DNA from: Proteobacteria bacterium UBA6908
Lineage (GTDB): Bacteria > Pseudomonadota > Gammaproteobacteria > Acidiferrobacterales > UBA6901
Direction of reading: 5' to 3'
NCBI GenBank assembly: GCA_002451085.1
Contig: DKBE01000108.1
Coordinates: 1 to 16,459 of the forward strand
DNA: 16,459 bases
Shown here: positions 7,578-14,042 of the stretch, piece after piece
How positions within the stretch are numbered: position 1 is the stretch's first letter
Layout of the letters: the number at the start of each line of letters is the position of its first letter
Made by a program: the position numbers and the translations under genes
Notes under the pieces: generated by a model
What the model was told of the DNA's origin: nothing
Seen by the model: the letters and a program-made list of their open reading frames with translations, nothing else
The model's database searches: none

Positions 7578-7964
7578 ATGCGCGTATTGCACACCATGTT
7601 GCGAGTCGGCGACCTCGACCGGTCGATCCGCTTCTACACCGAAGTGCTGGGCATGAAGCTGCTGCGTCGGCACGACTACCCTGACGGCCGGTTCACCCTG
7701 GCGTTCGTTGGCTACGGGCCGGAGTCCGAGGGGGCAGTGATCGAGCTGACTTATAACTATGGCGTGGATCACTACGAACTTGGCACCGGCTTCGGGCATG
7801 TCGCGCTGGCGGTGGAGGATGCTGCCCGGGCCTGCGAGGAGATCCGGAAGCGTGGCGGAAAGGTCGTGCGTGAGGCCGGCCCGATGAAGCACGGCAGCAC
7901 GATCATTGCCTTCGTCGAAGATCCGGACGGCTACCGGATCGAGCTGATCCAAAAGAAGGGATAG
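7578..7964 (+). CDS. gloA: Glyoxalase I (lactoylglutathione lyase)
   Basis: The enzyme isomerises the hemithioacetal of methylglyoxal and glutathione to S-lactoylglutathione, the first step of methylglyoxal detoxification. The 128-residue product is the short Ni2+/Co2+-type form. All four metal ligands are in the same places as in the E. coli enzyme: H5, E56 (VIELTYNYG), H74 (GFGHVALAV) and E122 (GYRIELIQ). The ATG at 7578 is chosen because AGGAGA lies just upstream and H5 then falls in register; an upstream in-frame TTG at 7557 would add seven residues with no family match. It is a single gene between two minus-strand blocks, ending 31 bases from the convergent hvfX gene. Confidence 0.95.
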   Translation: MRVLHTMLRVGDLDRSIRFYTEVLGMKLLRRHDYPDGRFTLAFVGYGPESEGAVIELTYNYGVDHYELGTGFGHVALAVEDAARACEEIRKRGGKVVREAGPMKHGSTIIAFVEDPDGYRIELIQKKG

Positions 7965-7995
7965 GGCGGTCTGCTGCCCTCCCCAGGAGAAAGCC

Positions 7996-8457
7996 CTAGC
8001 GCCGGATTCTCCGGCTGATCCAGTGATCGAGACTGAGCTTACCGGCCCCGTTCAGCAGCAGCGGCACGAACAGCACCAGGTAGATCAACGGCAACTTGTA
8101 GCCGTTGTCGCAGACGTTATAACCATTCCCGGCATGGACCGCCATCCAGGCGACCACCGTGAGGATGATCAGCGATGCACTGAAGAAGCGGGTTCCCAGC
8201 CCCACGACCAGGGCCACGGCGCCCAGCAACTCGCTCCAGGTGGCCAGAAACCAGCTGAGGTCAGCCGGGAGGATGCTGAATGGAAATGGAAACTGGCTCT
8301 GAATGTCGGCAAACCAGTTTTCACCGCGAAACTTCTCAACCCCGGATTCCCAGAACTCCCAGGCCAGCAGCAGGCGCAGGCCCAGCGGGGCCAGCCAGGC
8401 GCCAACGCGCTCCAGCCAGCCAGTCAGGGTGAAGTAGAGATTGATGGTGGCGGTCAT
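7996..8457 (-). CDS. hvfX: DoxX-type membrane protein of the Hvf locus (HvfX family)
   Basis: This 153-residue DoxX-family protein has about four hydrophobic segments (near residues 22-37, 68-88, 91-108 and 120-137). The first contains the family's [19 protein letters not shown] block, and the chain ends in a basic tail, ISRRIRR. DoxX proteins accompany DUF692/DUF2063 genes in many HvfA- and bufferin-type clusters; their exact role is not settled, though involvement in peptide modification or copper handling has been proposed. The ATG overlaps the hvfC stop by four bases (8454-8457), so it is the last gene of a coupled run. The C-x-N-G region in the third loop (NVCDNGYK) holds its only cysteine. 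Confidence 0.85.
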   Translation of the reverse strand: MTATINLYFTLTGWLERVGAWLAPLGLRLLLAWEFWESGVEKFRGENWFADIQSQFPFPFSILPADLSWFLATWSELLGAVALVVGLGTRFFSASLIILTVVAWMAVHAGNGYNVCDNGYKLPLIYLVLFVPLLLNGAGKLSLDHWISRRIRR

Positions 8458-9251
8458 GGGTACGCTCCATGTCTTGTTGTTGAGCCATCCGGGATTCGTG
8501 TACCGAGGATAATGTCGCGCGTCGCCAGTTCCTGCAGCGCCACGCTCCCGCCCGCCTGAAAGGCCGCTGACGGAATCGCCGGAAATTCGACGTGCAGCCG
8601 GTTCAACAGGGCCTGACCGGAGTCGGTGTGGTTCTCTCGCAGCGCTTCGAACAGGCGTGCCACCAGCGGGTTAATCTCCAGAAAGCCGATGCCGTGATCG
8701 CGTTGCCGTACCATAATCAGCCGGTTGGGCACGGTGTCGGGATCTTTCGGGCGGAAGTCCGGGCCAATGCGGTGCACCGGATAGCCATAGGTCAGCATGC
8801 GGGCGAGCGGATTCAGGACCGGGATACCGGCCAGCAGGTCGCCGTGCGGGTCGGCCCCGGTTTCCGGAATTTCGGTGGGCTCGATATCCAGTGCCAGCTC
8901 CATCCATTCGTAATGCGCCAGCTCCAGCAGGTAGGGGAATTCCTGCTTCAGGTCGATGAGCGGTGTGGCGGCGAGCCAGGCACGGAATTCGGCCGGAATC
9001 TCGCGGTAGATCGGGGTGTGCGCGCGGTGTGTGGCGAAGAATTGTTCGGTCAGGTGGCGCCAGCGCGGCTCGCCCACCAGTTCTTTCAGCACCGGGAAGC
9101 ACGCGCTGATCGCCGATTCGACATTGTTGGTTAAGAGTTCGCGGTAGGCCTGCATGCGTCGCGCCGGCACATCCGCCGGGCAGGCGGCGTTCAGTGGATC
9201 GCGCAGATGCGCCGTGAAACGGTGCTGGGTGTGCTCGAGGTCAGTACGCAT
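8454..9251 (-). CDS. hvfC: HvfC-type RiPP maturation partner (DUF2063)
   Basis: This 265-residue soluble protein has the N-terminal DUF2063 domain at about residues 8-96, with the typical [19 protein letters not shown] and [10 protein letters not shown] stretches. A second domain of about 150 residues follows, as in HvfC/BufC/MbnC-like partners. In characterised relatives this protein binds the precursor leader and works with the MNIO enzyme to modify cysteine. Its ATG (9251) lies inside the end of hvfB, an 11-base overlap, and its stop overlaps hvfX, supporting tight coupling of the three genes. The old 'putative DNA-binding' label for DUF2063 is not supported by function in this family. No catalytic motif of its own is apparent. 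Confidence 0.88.
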   Translation of the reverse strand: MRTDLEHTQHRFTAHLRDPLNAACPADVPARRMQAYRELLTNNVESAISACFPVLKELVGEPRWRHLTEQFFATHRAHTPIYREIPAEFRAWLAATPLIDLKQEFPYLLELAHYEWMELALDIEPTEIPETGADPHGDLLAGIPVLNPLARMLTYGYPVHRIGPDFRPKDPDTVPNRLIMVRQRDHGIGFLEINPLVARLFEALRENHTDSGQALLNRLHVEFPAIPSAAFQAGGSVALQELATRDIILGTRIPDGSTTRHGAYP

Positions 9252-10107
9252 GGGCCAGGGTCCGGGTTTCGGCCAGCCACGGTTGCTGAAACTGGCGGAT
9301 GGTCTCCATCTCGATCAGTAATTCTGATAACGGCGGGACGTTGAAGTCCCGTTCCAGCAAGGTCGGGTAGACCCCGAACGTGGCATAGGTTTCCTTGAGC
9401 AGCTCCCACACCGGGTCGATAACCGGCATGCCGTGGGTATCAATCAGCAAGCCGTCCGGCTCGACAAAATGCCCGGCGACATGCAAGTAGGCAATGCGCC
9501 GGGCCGGCATGGTGCGCAGGAAGTCGATAGCGTTGTAGCCGTGATTGACACTGTTCACATAGATGTTGTTGACGTCGAGCAACAGCCAGCAATCCGCTTC
9601 GTCCAGGACTGCGCGCACAAACTCCGCTTCACCCATCTGCTGGCCGGGCGCGGCATAGTACGACACGTTCTCGATGGCAATCCGACGGCCCAGGATATCC
9701 TGGGCCTGGCGGATGCGCCGGGCCGTGTGCTTCACGGCCTCTTCGGTAAATGGTATGGGCAGCAGATCATAAAGGTGACCGTCGTCCGTGCAGTAACTGA
9801 GGTGCTCGCTGTACAGCGGCACCTGGTATTCATTCAGAAGTCCTTTGACCTGTTTCAGGAAGTCCGTGTCGAGCGGGGCTGGTCCACCGAGTGACAGCGA
9901 CAGGCCATGGCAGATAATCGGGTAGTGCTCGGCAACGGCTTGCAGTTGGGCGCGGTGCCGGCCGCCCATGTTTACCCAGTTTTCCGGGGCAATTTCAACA
10001 AAATCGATGGCCGATGTCGGGCGGGTGATCAGGTCGTCCACAAATTCACGGCGCAGACCGAGACCAACGCGGCCAGGAACCGGACTTGTCGACATGGTCT
10101 GATGCAT
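9241..10107 (-). CDS. hvfB: HvfB-type multinuclear non-heme iron oxidative enzyme (MNIO, DUF692)
   Basis: This 288-residue TIM-barrel protein belongs to the MNIO family, whose members use two or three irons and O2 to convert precursor-peptide cysteines to groups such as oxazolone/thioamide or thiooxazole. The likely metal ligands are all visible: H67 ([10 protein letters not shown]), E101/H102 (YSEHLSY), E146/N147 (IENVSYY), D178/N180 (LLLDVNNIY), H189 (VNHG), H209 (LHVAGH), D223/H225 (DTHG) and E252 (LERD). The ATG at 10107 is preferred because a GGAG box lies seven bases upstream and the barrel starts soon after. The frame is open back to 10170, but that part runs through a strong hairpin. 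It lies just downstream of the precursor gene and overlaps hvfC. Confidence 0.92.
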   Translation of the reverse strand: MHQTMSTSPVPGRVGLGLRREFVDDLITRPTSAIDFVEIAPENWVNMGGRHRAQLQAVAEHYPIICHGLSLSLGGPAPLDTDFLKQVKGLLNEYQVPLYSEHLSYCTDDGHLYDLLPIPFTEEAVKHTARRIRQAQDILGRRIAIENVSYYAAPGQQMGEAEFVRAVLDEADCWLLLDVNNIYVNSVNHGYNAIDFLRTMPARRIAYLHVAGHFVEPDGLLIDTHGMPVIDPVWELLKETYATFGVYPTLLERDFNVPPLSELLIEMETIRQFQQPWLAETRTLAHAY

Positions 10108-10134
10108 CACGAGTCTCCAGGTTTCAGAAAGAAC

Positions 10135-10161
10135 CCCCGGTGCGGCGTGACCGCACCGGGG
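10135..10161 (-). terminator. Strong intercistronic hairpin between hvfA and hvfB
   Basis: A perfect 11-bp GC-rich stem (CCCCGGTGCGG with CCGCACCGGGG) closes a 5-base loop. It begins 9 bases after the hvfA stop and ends 27 bases before the hvfB ATG. On the minus strand the following bases are GGTTCTTTCT, a poor T-tract. That fits a leaky terminator or a stem that protects the hvfA mRNA, giving much more peptide than maturase. Its action is inferred. Confidence 0.7.
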
Positions 10162-10170
10162 TTGTGTCAC

Positions 10171-10431
10171 TTACTTCTTGTCGCCGCCGCACTTGGCGTC
10201 TTTGGCCTTCTTGTCGCCGCCGCACTTGCCGTCTTTGGCTTTTTTGGCGTCCTTGGCCTTCTTGTCGCTGCCGCACTTGCCTTCACCGCACTTGCCGTCT
10301 TTGGCTTTCTCGGCAACCTGATAGCCGTTACCCAGGTCCTTCATGGCGAACGGGTTTTCTGCGGCATGGGCGGCACCAAAAGCGATGGCACTGGCCAGAC
10401 CGACGGCGGTGGTGATTACAGACTTCTTCAT
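10171..10431 (-). CDS. hvfA: HvfA/bufferin-type copper-binding RiPP precursor
   Basis: This 86-residue precursor has a Sec signal peptide (MKKSVITTAVGLASAIAFGA..., likely cut after AHA at residue 23). The family-like stretch NPFAMKDLGNGYQVA follows, then a Lys/Asp/Gly-rich core. Its only four cysteines are C48, C53, C70 and C81. Each sits in a KCG motif: DGKCG, EGKCG, DGKCG and DAKCG. EGKCG is the motif that HvfB/HvfC convert to copper-binding oxazolone/thioamide groups in described HvfA peptides. Only one copy is exact here; the rest are D/A variants. A strong AAGGAG box lies 8 bases before the ATG. It is 60 bases downstream of the anti-sigma gene and upstream of the maturase. The mature peptide is predicted periplasmic, secreted or surface-bound, as a copper trap or metallophore. 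Confidence 0.9.
   Translation of the reverse strand: MKKSVITTAVGLASAIAFGAAHAAENPFAMKDLGNGYQVAEKAKDGKCGEGKCGSDKKAKDAKKAKDGKCGGDKKAKDAKCGGDKK
10174..10239 (-). repeat. 33-base tandem repeat in the HvfA core
   Basis: Two adjacent 33-base units (10174-10206 and 10207-10239) differ at a single base. They encode AKDAKCGGDKK and AKDGKCGGDKK. A degenerate third unit lies upstream in the gene, with an inserted EGKCG. The repeat is in frame, so slippage would change the number of metal-binding modules without breaking the protein. Confidence 0.85.
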
Positions 10432-10491
10432 TGCGGAACTCCTTGAGTTGGTTGGTTGTGGTGTTTCGGCATTCCCGTCATCAGCACGAGA

Positions 10492-10737
10492 TTACCGTTC
10501 TCTTCGCAGGGCGGCCTGGATTCGATCGCGAGCCGCCGCCGGCAAGCGGACAGTGCCGGCCGACAGGGTTTTCGACGATCGCTGCGCCGCCCGGCGCAGA
10601 AACTGGAGCTGATCGCGGAACCGCGTACAGCCGCGACAGTACAAAAGGTGCAGGTGCACGGCCAACCGCTCCCGGCGGGTGAGCGTGGTATCCATCGACT
10701 TGGACGTCAGCAGTGAAACTTCCTTGCAAGAAAGCAT
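10492..10737 (-). CDS. Small zinc-finger (ZAS/zf-HC2) anti-sigma factor
   Basis: This 81-residue soluble protein has the zinc-binding anti-sigma pattern Cys-x25-His-x3-Cys-x2-Cys: C4, H30, C34 and C37 (HLLYCRGC). A basic helical tail ends in ALRRER. In known ZAS proteins this site holds Zn2+; oxidation or metal exchange releases the partner sigma factor. No membrane segment is present, so sensing would be cytosolic. Its ATG shares one base with the sigma stop (TAATG at 10737), so the pair is coupled. The position between the ECF sigma gene and hvfA suggests that it gates hvf expression, and a copper- or thiol-responsive switch is plausible. The upstream in-frame ATGs lie inside the sigma gene and add nonconserved sequence. 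Confidence 0.8.
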   Translation of the reverse strand: MLSCKEVSLLTSKSMDTTLTRRERLAVHLHLLYCRGCTRFRDQLQFLRRAAQRSSKTLSAGTVRLPAAARDRIQAALRRER

Positions 10738-11324
10738 TAACGATCTCTCGCCTCGTTTCCGAACCAGCCATGTTCCAGGCATTCCCGCAATCGCAGGCGC
10801 GCGCGGTGTAGCAGGACCCACACATTGGACGAGGTGACGCCCAGAACCTTACAGAGCTCATCAGTACCGAGGCCATCGAGCTCGGTGAGGGTAAAAGCCT
10901 GTGCCTGGCGGGCCGGCAGACCCTGCAGGCAGTCGGTAAAGGCCTGCCAGAACTGGGAATTTTCCAGAGACGTGTCTGGATCCTGCCAGGCAGCCGGTAC
11001 GGTCAGCCAATGGTCATTGGATTTCTTGAACAGGGCGTCGATCAGGCCGTCGGGATCCTCGGATTCCGGCAACGGTGCTTCGCGGACATGGCGGCGGTAA
11101 TGGTCGACGATCTTGTTCTTGAGGATGGCAATCAGCCAGGTGAGCTCGCTGGACTGTCCGGCAAACCGTTCATGGGCGCGCAGCGCGGCCAGCAGGGTAT
11201 CCTGCACCAGATCCTCGGCCACGGCTGAGTCCCGTACACGCACCAGGGCGAAGCGGTACAGCGCATCACCATGCTGATCCAGCCAGGTGTTTGGATCGGT
11301 GTGGGGGTGTGATTTTTTGTTCAT
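10737..11324 (-). CDS. ECF sigma-70 family RNA polymerase sigma factor
   Basis: This 195-residue protein has sigma region 2 at about residues 14-85 (FALVRVRDSAVAEDLVQDTLLAAL, seen here as FALVRVRDSAVAEDLVQ then DTLLAAL; ELTWLIAILKNKIVDHYRR). Region 4 is at about 125-180 (LPARQAQAFTL, a helix-turn-helix around TDELCKVLGVTSSNVW, then LLHRARLRLRECL). It directs RNA polymerase to its own promoter set. The ATG at 11324 is chosen because the conserved domain starts shortly after. The frame is open to 11447 but that extension is not family-like, and no clear ribosome-binding site was found. The coupled ZAS anti-sigma and the following hvf genes make it the likely regulator of the copper-peptide operon, possibly by autoregulation. 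Confidence 0.88.
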   Translation of the reverse strand: MNKKSHPHTDPNTWLDQHGDALYRFALVRVRDSAVAEDLVQDTLLAALRAHERFAGQSSELTWLIAILKNKIVDHYRRHVREAPLPESEDPDGLIDALFKKSNDHWLTVPAAWQDPDTSLENSQFWQAFTDCLQGLPARQAQAFTLTELDGLGTDELCKVLGVTSSNVWVLLHRARLRLRECLEHGWFGNEARDR

Positions 11325-11406
11325 ACGGTCGGTGGTAGGAGCGTGTTGCCATGCTCGCCGAGACCGGGTGGGTTGGCAAGGGTAGCCATCGTCCGGGAGG
11401 CGACGA

Positions 11407-11642
11407 TCAAGGGGCATGGGTTCGCGCGAGCGCGTCACGCAGCACATGATTGGTCAGCACGGCCGTCAGAACGACACTCGTGTGGGTCATGAGTGCTTCC
11501 TGGTGAGCTTGACCGAGCTGTTGAAAGGCGATCATCAAGGCTGTTTTACCAGCCGCACGTACTTCATCATTAACCATCTGACCGTAGCGGATGTTGCCGT
11601 GGGGTCGGTGGCTATGGGAATGGCAATCACGAATTTGCTCAT
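11407..11642 (-). pseudogene. Short frameshifted ORF upstream of the sigma gene
   Basis: An ATG at 11642 with a GAGG box eight bases upstream opens MSKFVIAIPIATDP, which has normal codon use for this genome. At a run of four C (11601-11604 on the minus strand) coding character jumps to the -1 frame. From there it continues HGNIRYGQMVNDEVRAAGK and on to a TGA at 11407; the unshifted frame stops at 11535 after AGA- and TTA-rich codons. Joined across the run it would be 78 residues, largely helical with no membrane segment. One missing C, a sequencing error, or a -1 slip on CCCC would all explain it. I do not recognise the family. It ends 82 bases before the sigma gene and may be the first gene of that operon. 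Confidence 0.45.
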
Positions 11643-11695
11643 TCTGAATTCCTCGCAATATTCTGGTGAATTCCGGAAATGGGTGTCCATACGGG

Positions 11696-11724
11696 GTAAA
11701 CAGTCTTGCATCCCAGGATATTCC
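11696..11724 (-). promoter_or_regulatory. Candidate ECF-type promoter for the sigma/hvf block
   Basis: On the minus strand GGAATA (11719-11724) is followed after 16 bases by TGTTTAC (11696-11702). This resembles the GGAA-type -35 and xGTx-type -10 of ECF promoters. It lies about 55 bases before the ATG at 11642. The same arrangement occurs at 15676-15704 on the plus strand. Autoregulation by the sigma factor at 11324 is inferred. Confidence 0.4.
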
Positions 11725-11776
11725 GGAGCGAATAGATTGAATCTGCGGGTAGTCGGCCGGTGTCCAGCGTCCTTAC

Positions 11777-11803
11777 ACGGAAGGCCTCCGGGAAGGCTTC
11801 CGT
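11777..11803. repeat. Inverted repeat in the noncoding stretch
   Basis: ACGGAA (11777-11782) pairs with TTCCGT (11798-11803), and an inner AGGC/GCCT pair continues the stem after a single-base bulge, giving about 10 bp. It lies in the 225 bases between the DUF1841 stop and the frameshifted ORF. There is no T-run, so it is a possible operator or a transcript-end structure. Apart from this, the candidate promoter and the small hairpin at 11829, I see nothing in that interval. Confidence 0.4.
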
Positions 11804-11824
11804 CATCCGGTAGGACAAGGCGAT

Positions 11825-11841
11825 GAAAGCCCATGTTGGGC
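11825..11841 (-). terminator. Possible weak terminator after the DUF1841 gene
   Basis: On the minus strand GCCCA-ACA-TGGGC (11829-11841) is a short perfect stem followed by TTTC, 26 bases after the DUF1841 stop. A competing pairing uses AGCCCA at 11852-11857 in its complement. The T-tract is short, so termination is uncertain. Confidence 0.3.
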
Positions 11842-11867
11842 CAAACTATTCTGGGCTCAGCCGCAGC

Positions 11868-12308
11868 TTATGTTTGTGGGTGTGTAGCGCGCTTCAGACA
11901 GTCAAGGTAAGCGTTCTCGTCCGGCGGCAGGCCGCTCCGTCCGGCTTGCCAGAGCGATTCGGCCAGGCATTCCATGATGTGGTGCTGGGCCTCGTGATCA
12001 TCGCCATAGGCCCGGCAGAGCGCCGTAAAGTGTGCACGGATGCCGGGTGGACGGTCGACGGCCAGTTGCTCCTCGATGGCGATATGCATGGCCATGTGCA
12101 GGAACGGATTCGATTCACCCAGTTCCGGAGTCCAGTCCCGGTCGGCGCTGGCGTCTGGCTGGTCGAGCAGTGGCTGGTATTCGGGATGGCGCAAGGCGAC
12201 AGCGACCACCAGCCGCTCGACACCCTCCAGTTGCCGTCCTGCCCGATGTTGTTGCCAGGCATCGAAGAACACCTTGCGCAGCTGGCGCCGGTCCTGCCCG
12301 AAGAGCAT
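11868..12308 (-). CDS. DUF1841 family protein
   Basis: This 146-residue cytosolic protein has no known activity. Family features are the start MLFGQDRRQLRKVFFDAWQ, the ALRHPEYQPLL segment, ELGESNPFLHMAMHIAIEEQ with its paired histidines, and a C-terminal DENAYLDCLKR. It is widespread in beta- and gammaproteobacteria. The ATG at 12308 is chosen because the family begins with this MLF motif; the frame upstream runs into the FIST gene. One base separates the FIST stop from this ATG and there is no clear ribosome-binding site, so translation probably depends on coupling. It is the last gene of the rnfB-nth-FIST run. Confidence 0.88.
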   Translation of the reverse strand: MLFGQDRRQLRKVFFDAWQQHRAGRQLEGVERLVVAVALRHPEYQPLLDQPDASADRDWTPELGESNPFLHMAMHIAIEEQLAVDRPPGIRAHFTALCRAYGDDHEAQHHIMECLAESLWQAGRSGLPPDENAYLDCLKRATHPQT

Positions 12309-12309
12309 G

Positions 12310-13401
12310 TCAGGGTGTTGCGGTAAACAGGCCGAGAGTGGCCGAATACTGGTAAAGGTGGTTGGCGCCGTCCAGCGGGGCAATTTCTCCGTTGCCGTAG
12401 AAACCGATCACCGGCAGGTCGGGGAATCGGCTGTGCAGCAAATCCAGATCGCGGTCGCGGTTACCGAAAAAGTGCGGGCCGCGACCCATGCACGGGAACA
12501 GCATGCCGAAATCCGGTGACGCGCCAAGGTCCGCGGCGCTTTGATCGAGCGTCGTGCGAAACTCGCGCTCTGCAGTCAGGGCATCGCGCATCGCCCAGAA
12601 CAGTCGTTCTCCCGGGGCCAGCGGATGCGACAGGGTGATCGATCGATCCTGCAGATTGGCCGACACAATATGGTTCAGGCGATAGCGACCTTCTCGAATG
12701 GCCGTGTCCGGATCGCCAAAGGTCACGCCACCGAGGATCAGGTGCAGCGGCAGCGCATCCGGACTTGGAACATTTTGCGGCAAGGATTGCACCAGCACGT
12801 TAAGCGCCGGGTAATTGCCCAGTTTGAGCAGGTCCAGACCCTGCACCTCGGCAACCTCGATCGGTGCGGTCAGTGCGCGCATGCCCTGGGAGGCATGTAC
12901 GACGCCGTGTGTACCCTCAATGACCGTATCCACCCGGCCGCCATCCACGATCCGTGTCATGGACCATACCCGGAACGGCCCGTGCCCGAACAGGTCACCG
13001 GACACGGCACCAAGTCGCGGGGTTTCACTATCCAGCCAATCGGCGGTCATCCCGGAAGGGGTGCACAGGCTCAGGACCGGTTCATCGTCATGCCTGGGAG
13101 TGCCGAGCTGCATTGTGCCGCCAAACACCATGGCGGCGGCACCCGGTGTGTCGAGCAGCCATTCCTCATCCGTCAGTACCCCGGCACCGGTGCAGCCGGT
13201 AACCTGCAGGGTTCCGGCGGCGCGCGCAGCGGCGCGCAGAGCCGATTCCGGATTGGGGGCAAAATGCGGCGTGAGAAACAGCAGGACAGCGTTCGCGCGT
13301 GATAATCCGGCGCGCTCCAGTGCACGTTCGACGGCTTGCGCCGCAATTTGCGGCTCGGCGCGCCGTCCGCGGGCCAGGGCAGTCGCGACGGGTTGGTTCA
13401 T
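12310..13401 (-). CDS. FIST N- and C-domain sensory protein
   Basis: This 363-residue protein contains FIST_N followed by FIST_C, about residues 38-230 and 235-350. FIST modules are predicted small-ligand (possibly amino-acid) sensors, usually fused to or encoded near signal-transduction domains. Visible family blocks include VTGCTGAGVLTDEEW near residue 70, ALNVLVQSLPQNV, and the C-terminal CMGRGPHFFGNRDRDLDLL and VIGFYGNGEIAPL. There is no output domain, so it may be a stand-alone binding protein. The ATG overlaps the nth stop by four bases (13398-13401). No signal peptide is seen, so it is predicted cytosolic. The ligand is unknown. Confidence 0.88.
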   Translation of the reverse strand: MNQPVATALARGRRAEPQIAAQAVERALERAGLSRANAVLLFLTPHFAPNPESALRAAARAAGTLQVTGCTGAGVLTDEEWLLDTPGAAAMVFGGTMQLGTPRHDDEPVLSLCTPSGMTADWLDSETPRLGAVSGDLFGHGPFRVWSMTRIVDGGRVDTVIEGTHGVVHASQGMRALTAPIEVAEVQGLDLLKLGNYPALNVLVQSLPQNVPSPDALPLHLILGGVTFGDPDTAIREGRYRLNHIVSANLQDRSITLSHPLAPGERLFWAMRDALTAEREFRTTLDQSAADLGASPDFGMLFPCMGRGPHFFGNRDRDLDLLHSRFPDLPVIGFYGNGEIAPLDGANHLYQYSATLGLFTATP

Positions 13402-14033
13402 GTGATCACTTTATCCCGGTATTCACACAAGTCAAAGATCACGCAACTGCCACAGCGTGGTTTGCGGGCAATGCAGGTGTAACGACCATGCAAAATCAGC
13501 CAGTGGTGGGCGTCGTGCTGATACCGTTCCGGCACAACCTGATTCAGCTTGTCTTCCACGGCGCGTACGGTTTTGCCCGGCGCCAGGCCGGTGCGGTTGG
13601 CTACCCGGAAGATGTGGGTATCCACAGCGATGGTCGGATGGCCAAAGGCGGTGTTGAGCACCACGTTGGCTGTCTTGCGACCTACCCCGGGCAGTGCCTC
13701 CAGGGCTTCCCGTGTGTGCGGGACCTGGCCGTGATGCTGTGCGACCAGAATGCGGCAGGTCTTCAGGATATTGGCCGATTTGGTGTTGTAGAGGCCGATG
13801 GTTTTGGTGTAGCGCTTCAGGCCACGCAACCCGAGATCGAGAATCTGTTGTGGAGTGTTCGCGACATTGAATAGCTTTGCCGTGGCCTTGTTGACGCCCT
13901 TGTCGGTGGATTGTGCCGACAGGATTACAGCCACCAACAGTTCAAACGGGCTCGTGTACCGGAGTTCGGTGGTGGGCGCCGGATTCGCCTGCTTGAGGCG
14001 CTCAAAGAGCGTGGTTCGCTGGCGGGGCGTCAT
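13398..14033 (-). CDS. nth: Endonuclease III (DNA glycosylase/AP lyase)
   Basis: The enzyme removes oxidised pyrimidines and cleaves abasic sites in base-excision repair. The 211-residue length equals that of the E. coli enzyme. The helix-hairpin-helix LPGVGRKTANVV carries the catalytic K120, and D138 lies in VDTHIFRV, at the same numbers as in E. coli. The C-terminal [4Fe-4S] motif is C-x6-C-x2-C-x5-C (CIARKPRCGSC...LC). It starts nine bases after rnfB and overlaps the FIST gene by four bases. The rnf-nth association is common in gammaproteobacteria, where nth follows the rnf operon. Confidence 0.97.
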   Translation of the reverse strand: MTPRQRTTLFERLKQANPAPTTELRYTSPFELLVAVILSAQSTDKGVNKATAKLFNVANTPQQILDLGLRGLKRYTKTIGLYNTKSANILKTCRILVAQHHGQVPHTREALEALPGVGRKTANVVLNTAFGHPTIAVDTHIFRVANRTGLAPGKTVRAVEDKLNQVVPERYQHDAHHWLILHGRYTCIARKPRCGSCVIFDLCEYRDKVIT

Positions 14034-14042
14034 CGGGCGACG

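Noticed and set aside
8592..9134. Plus-strand frame opposite hvfC
   Set aside because: A shadow of hvfC; no plausible start signal or motif.
10108..10170. Longer N-terminus for HvfB starting at 10170
   Set aside because: It would run through the 11-bp hairpin and abut the hvfA stop; the ATG at 10107 has a GGAG box and fits the family length.
10174..10300. Repeats in hvfA as a CRISPR-like or noncoding array
   Set aside because: The units are contiguous with no spacers, keep the reading frame and encode the KCG modules.
10432..10491. A third ECF promoter copy directly before hvfA
   Set aside because: A GGGAATG occurs on the minus strand at about 10470, but the expected -10 position reads AACCAAC and does not match.
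11325..11447. Longer N-terminus for the sigma factor
   Set aside because: The extra 41 residues are Arg/Pro-rich and do not resemble sigma region 2; the conserved fold starts just after the ATG at 11324.
11416..11826. 136-codon plus-strand frame in the noncoding stretch before the sigma gene
   Set aside because: No ribosome-binding site or family resemblance, and the opposite strand has better coding signal despite its frameshift.
12541..13302. 253-codon plus-strand frame opposite the FIST gene
   Set aside because: It is the complement of a well-supported FIST coding region and its product has no domain character.
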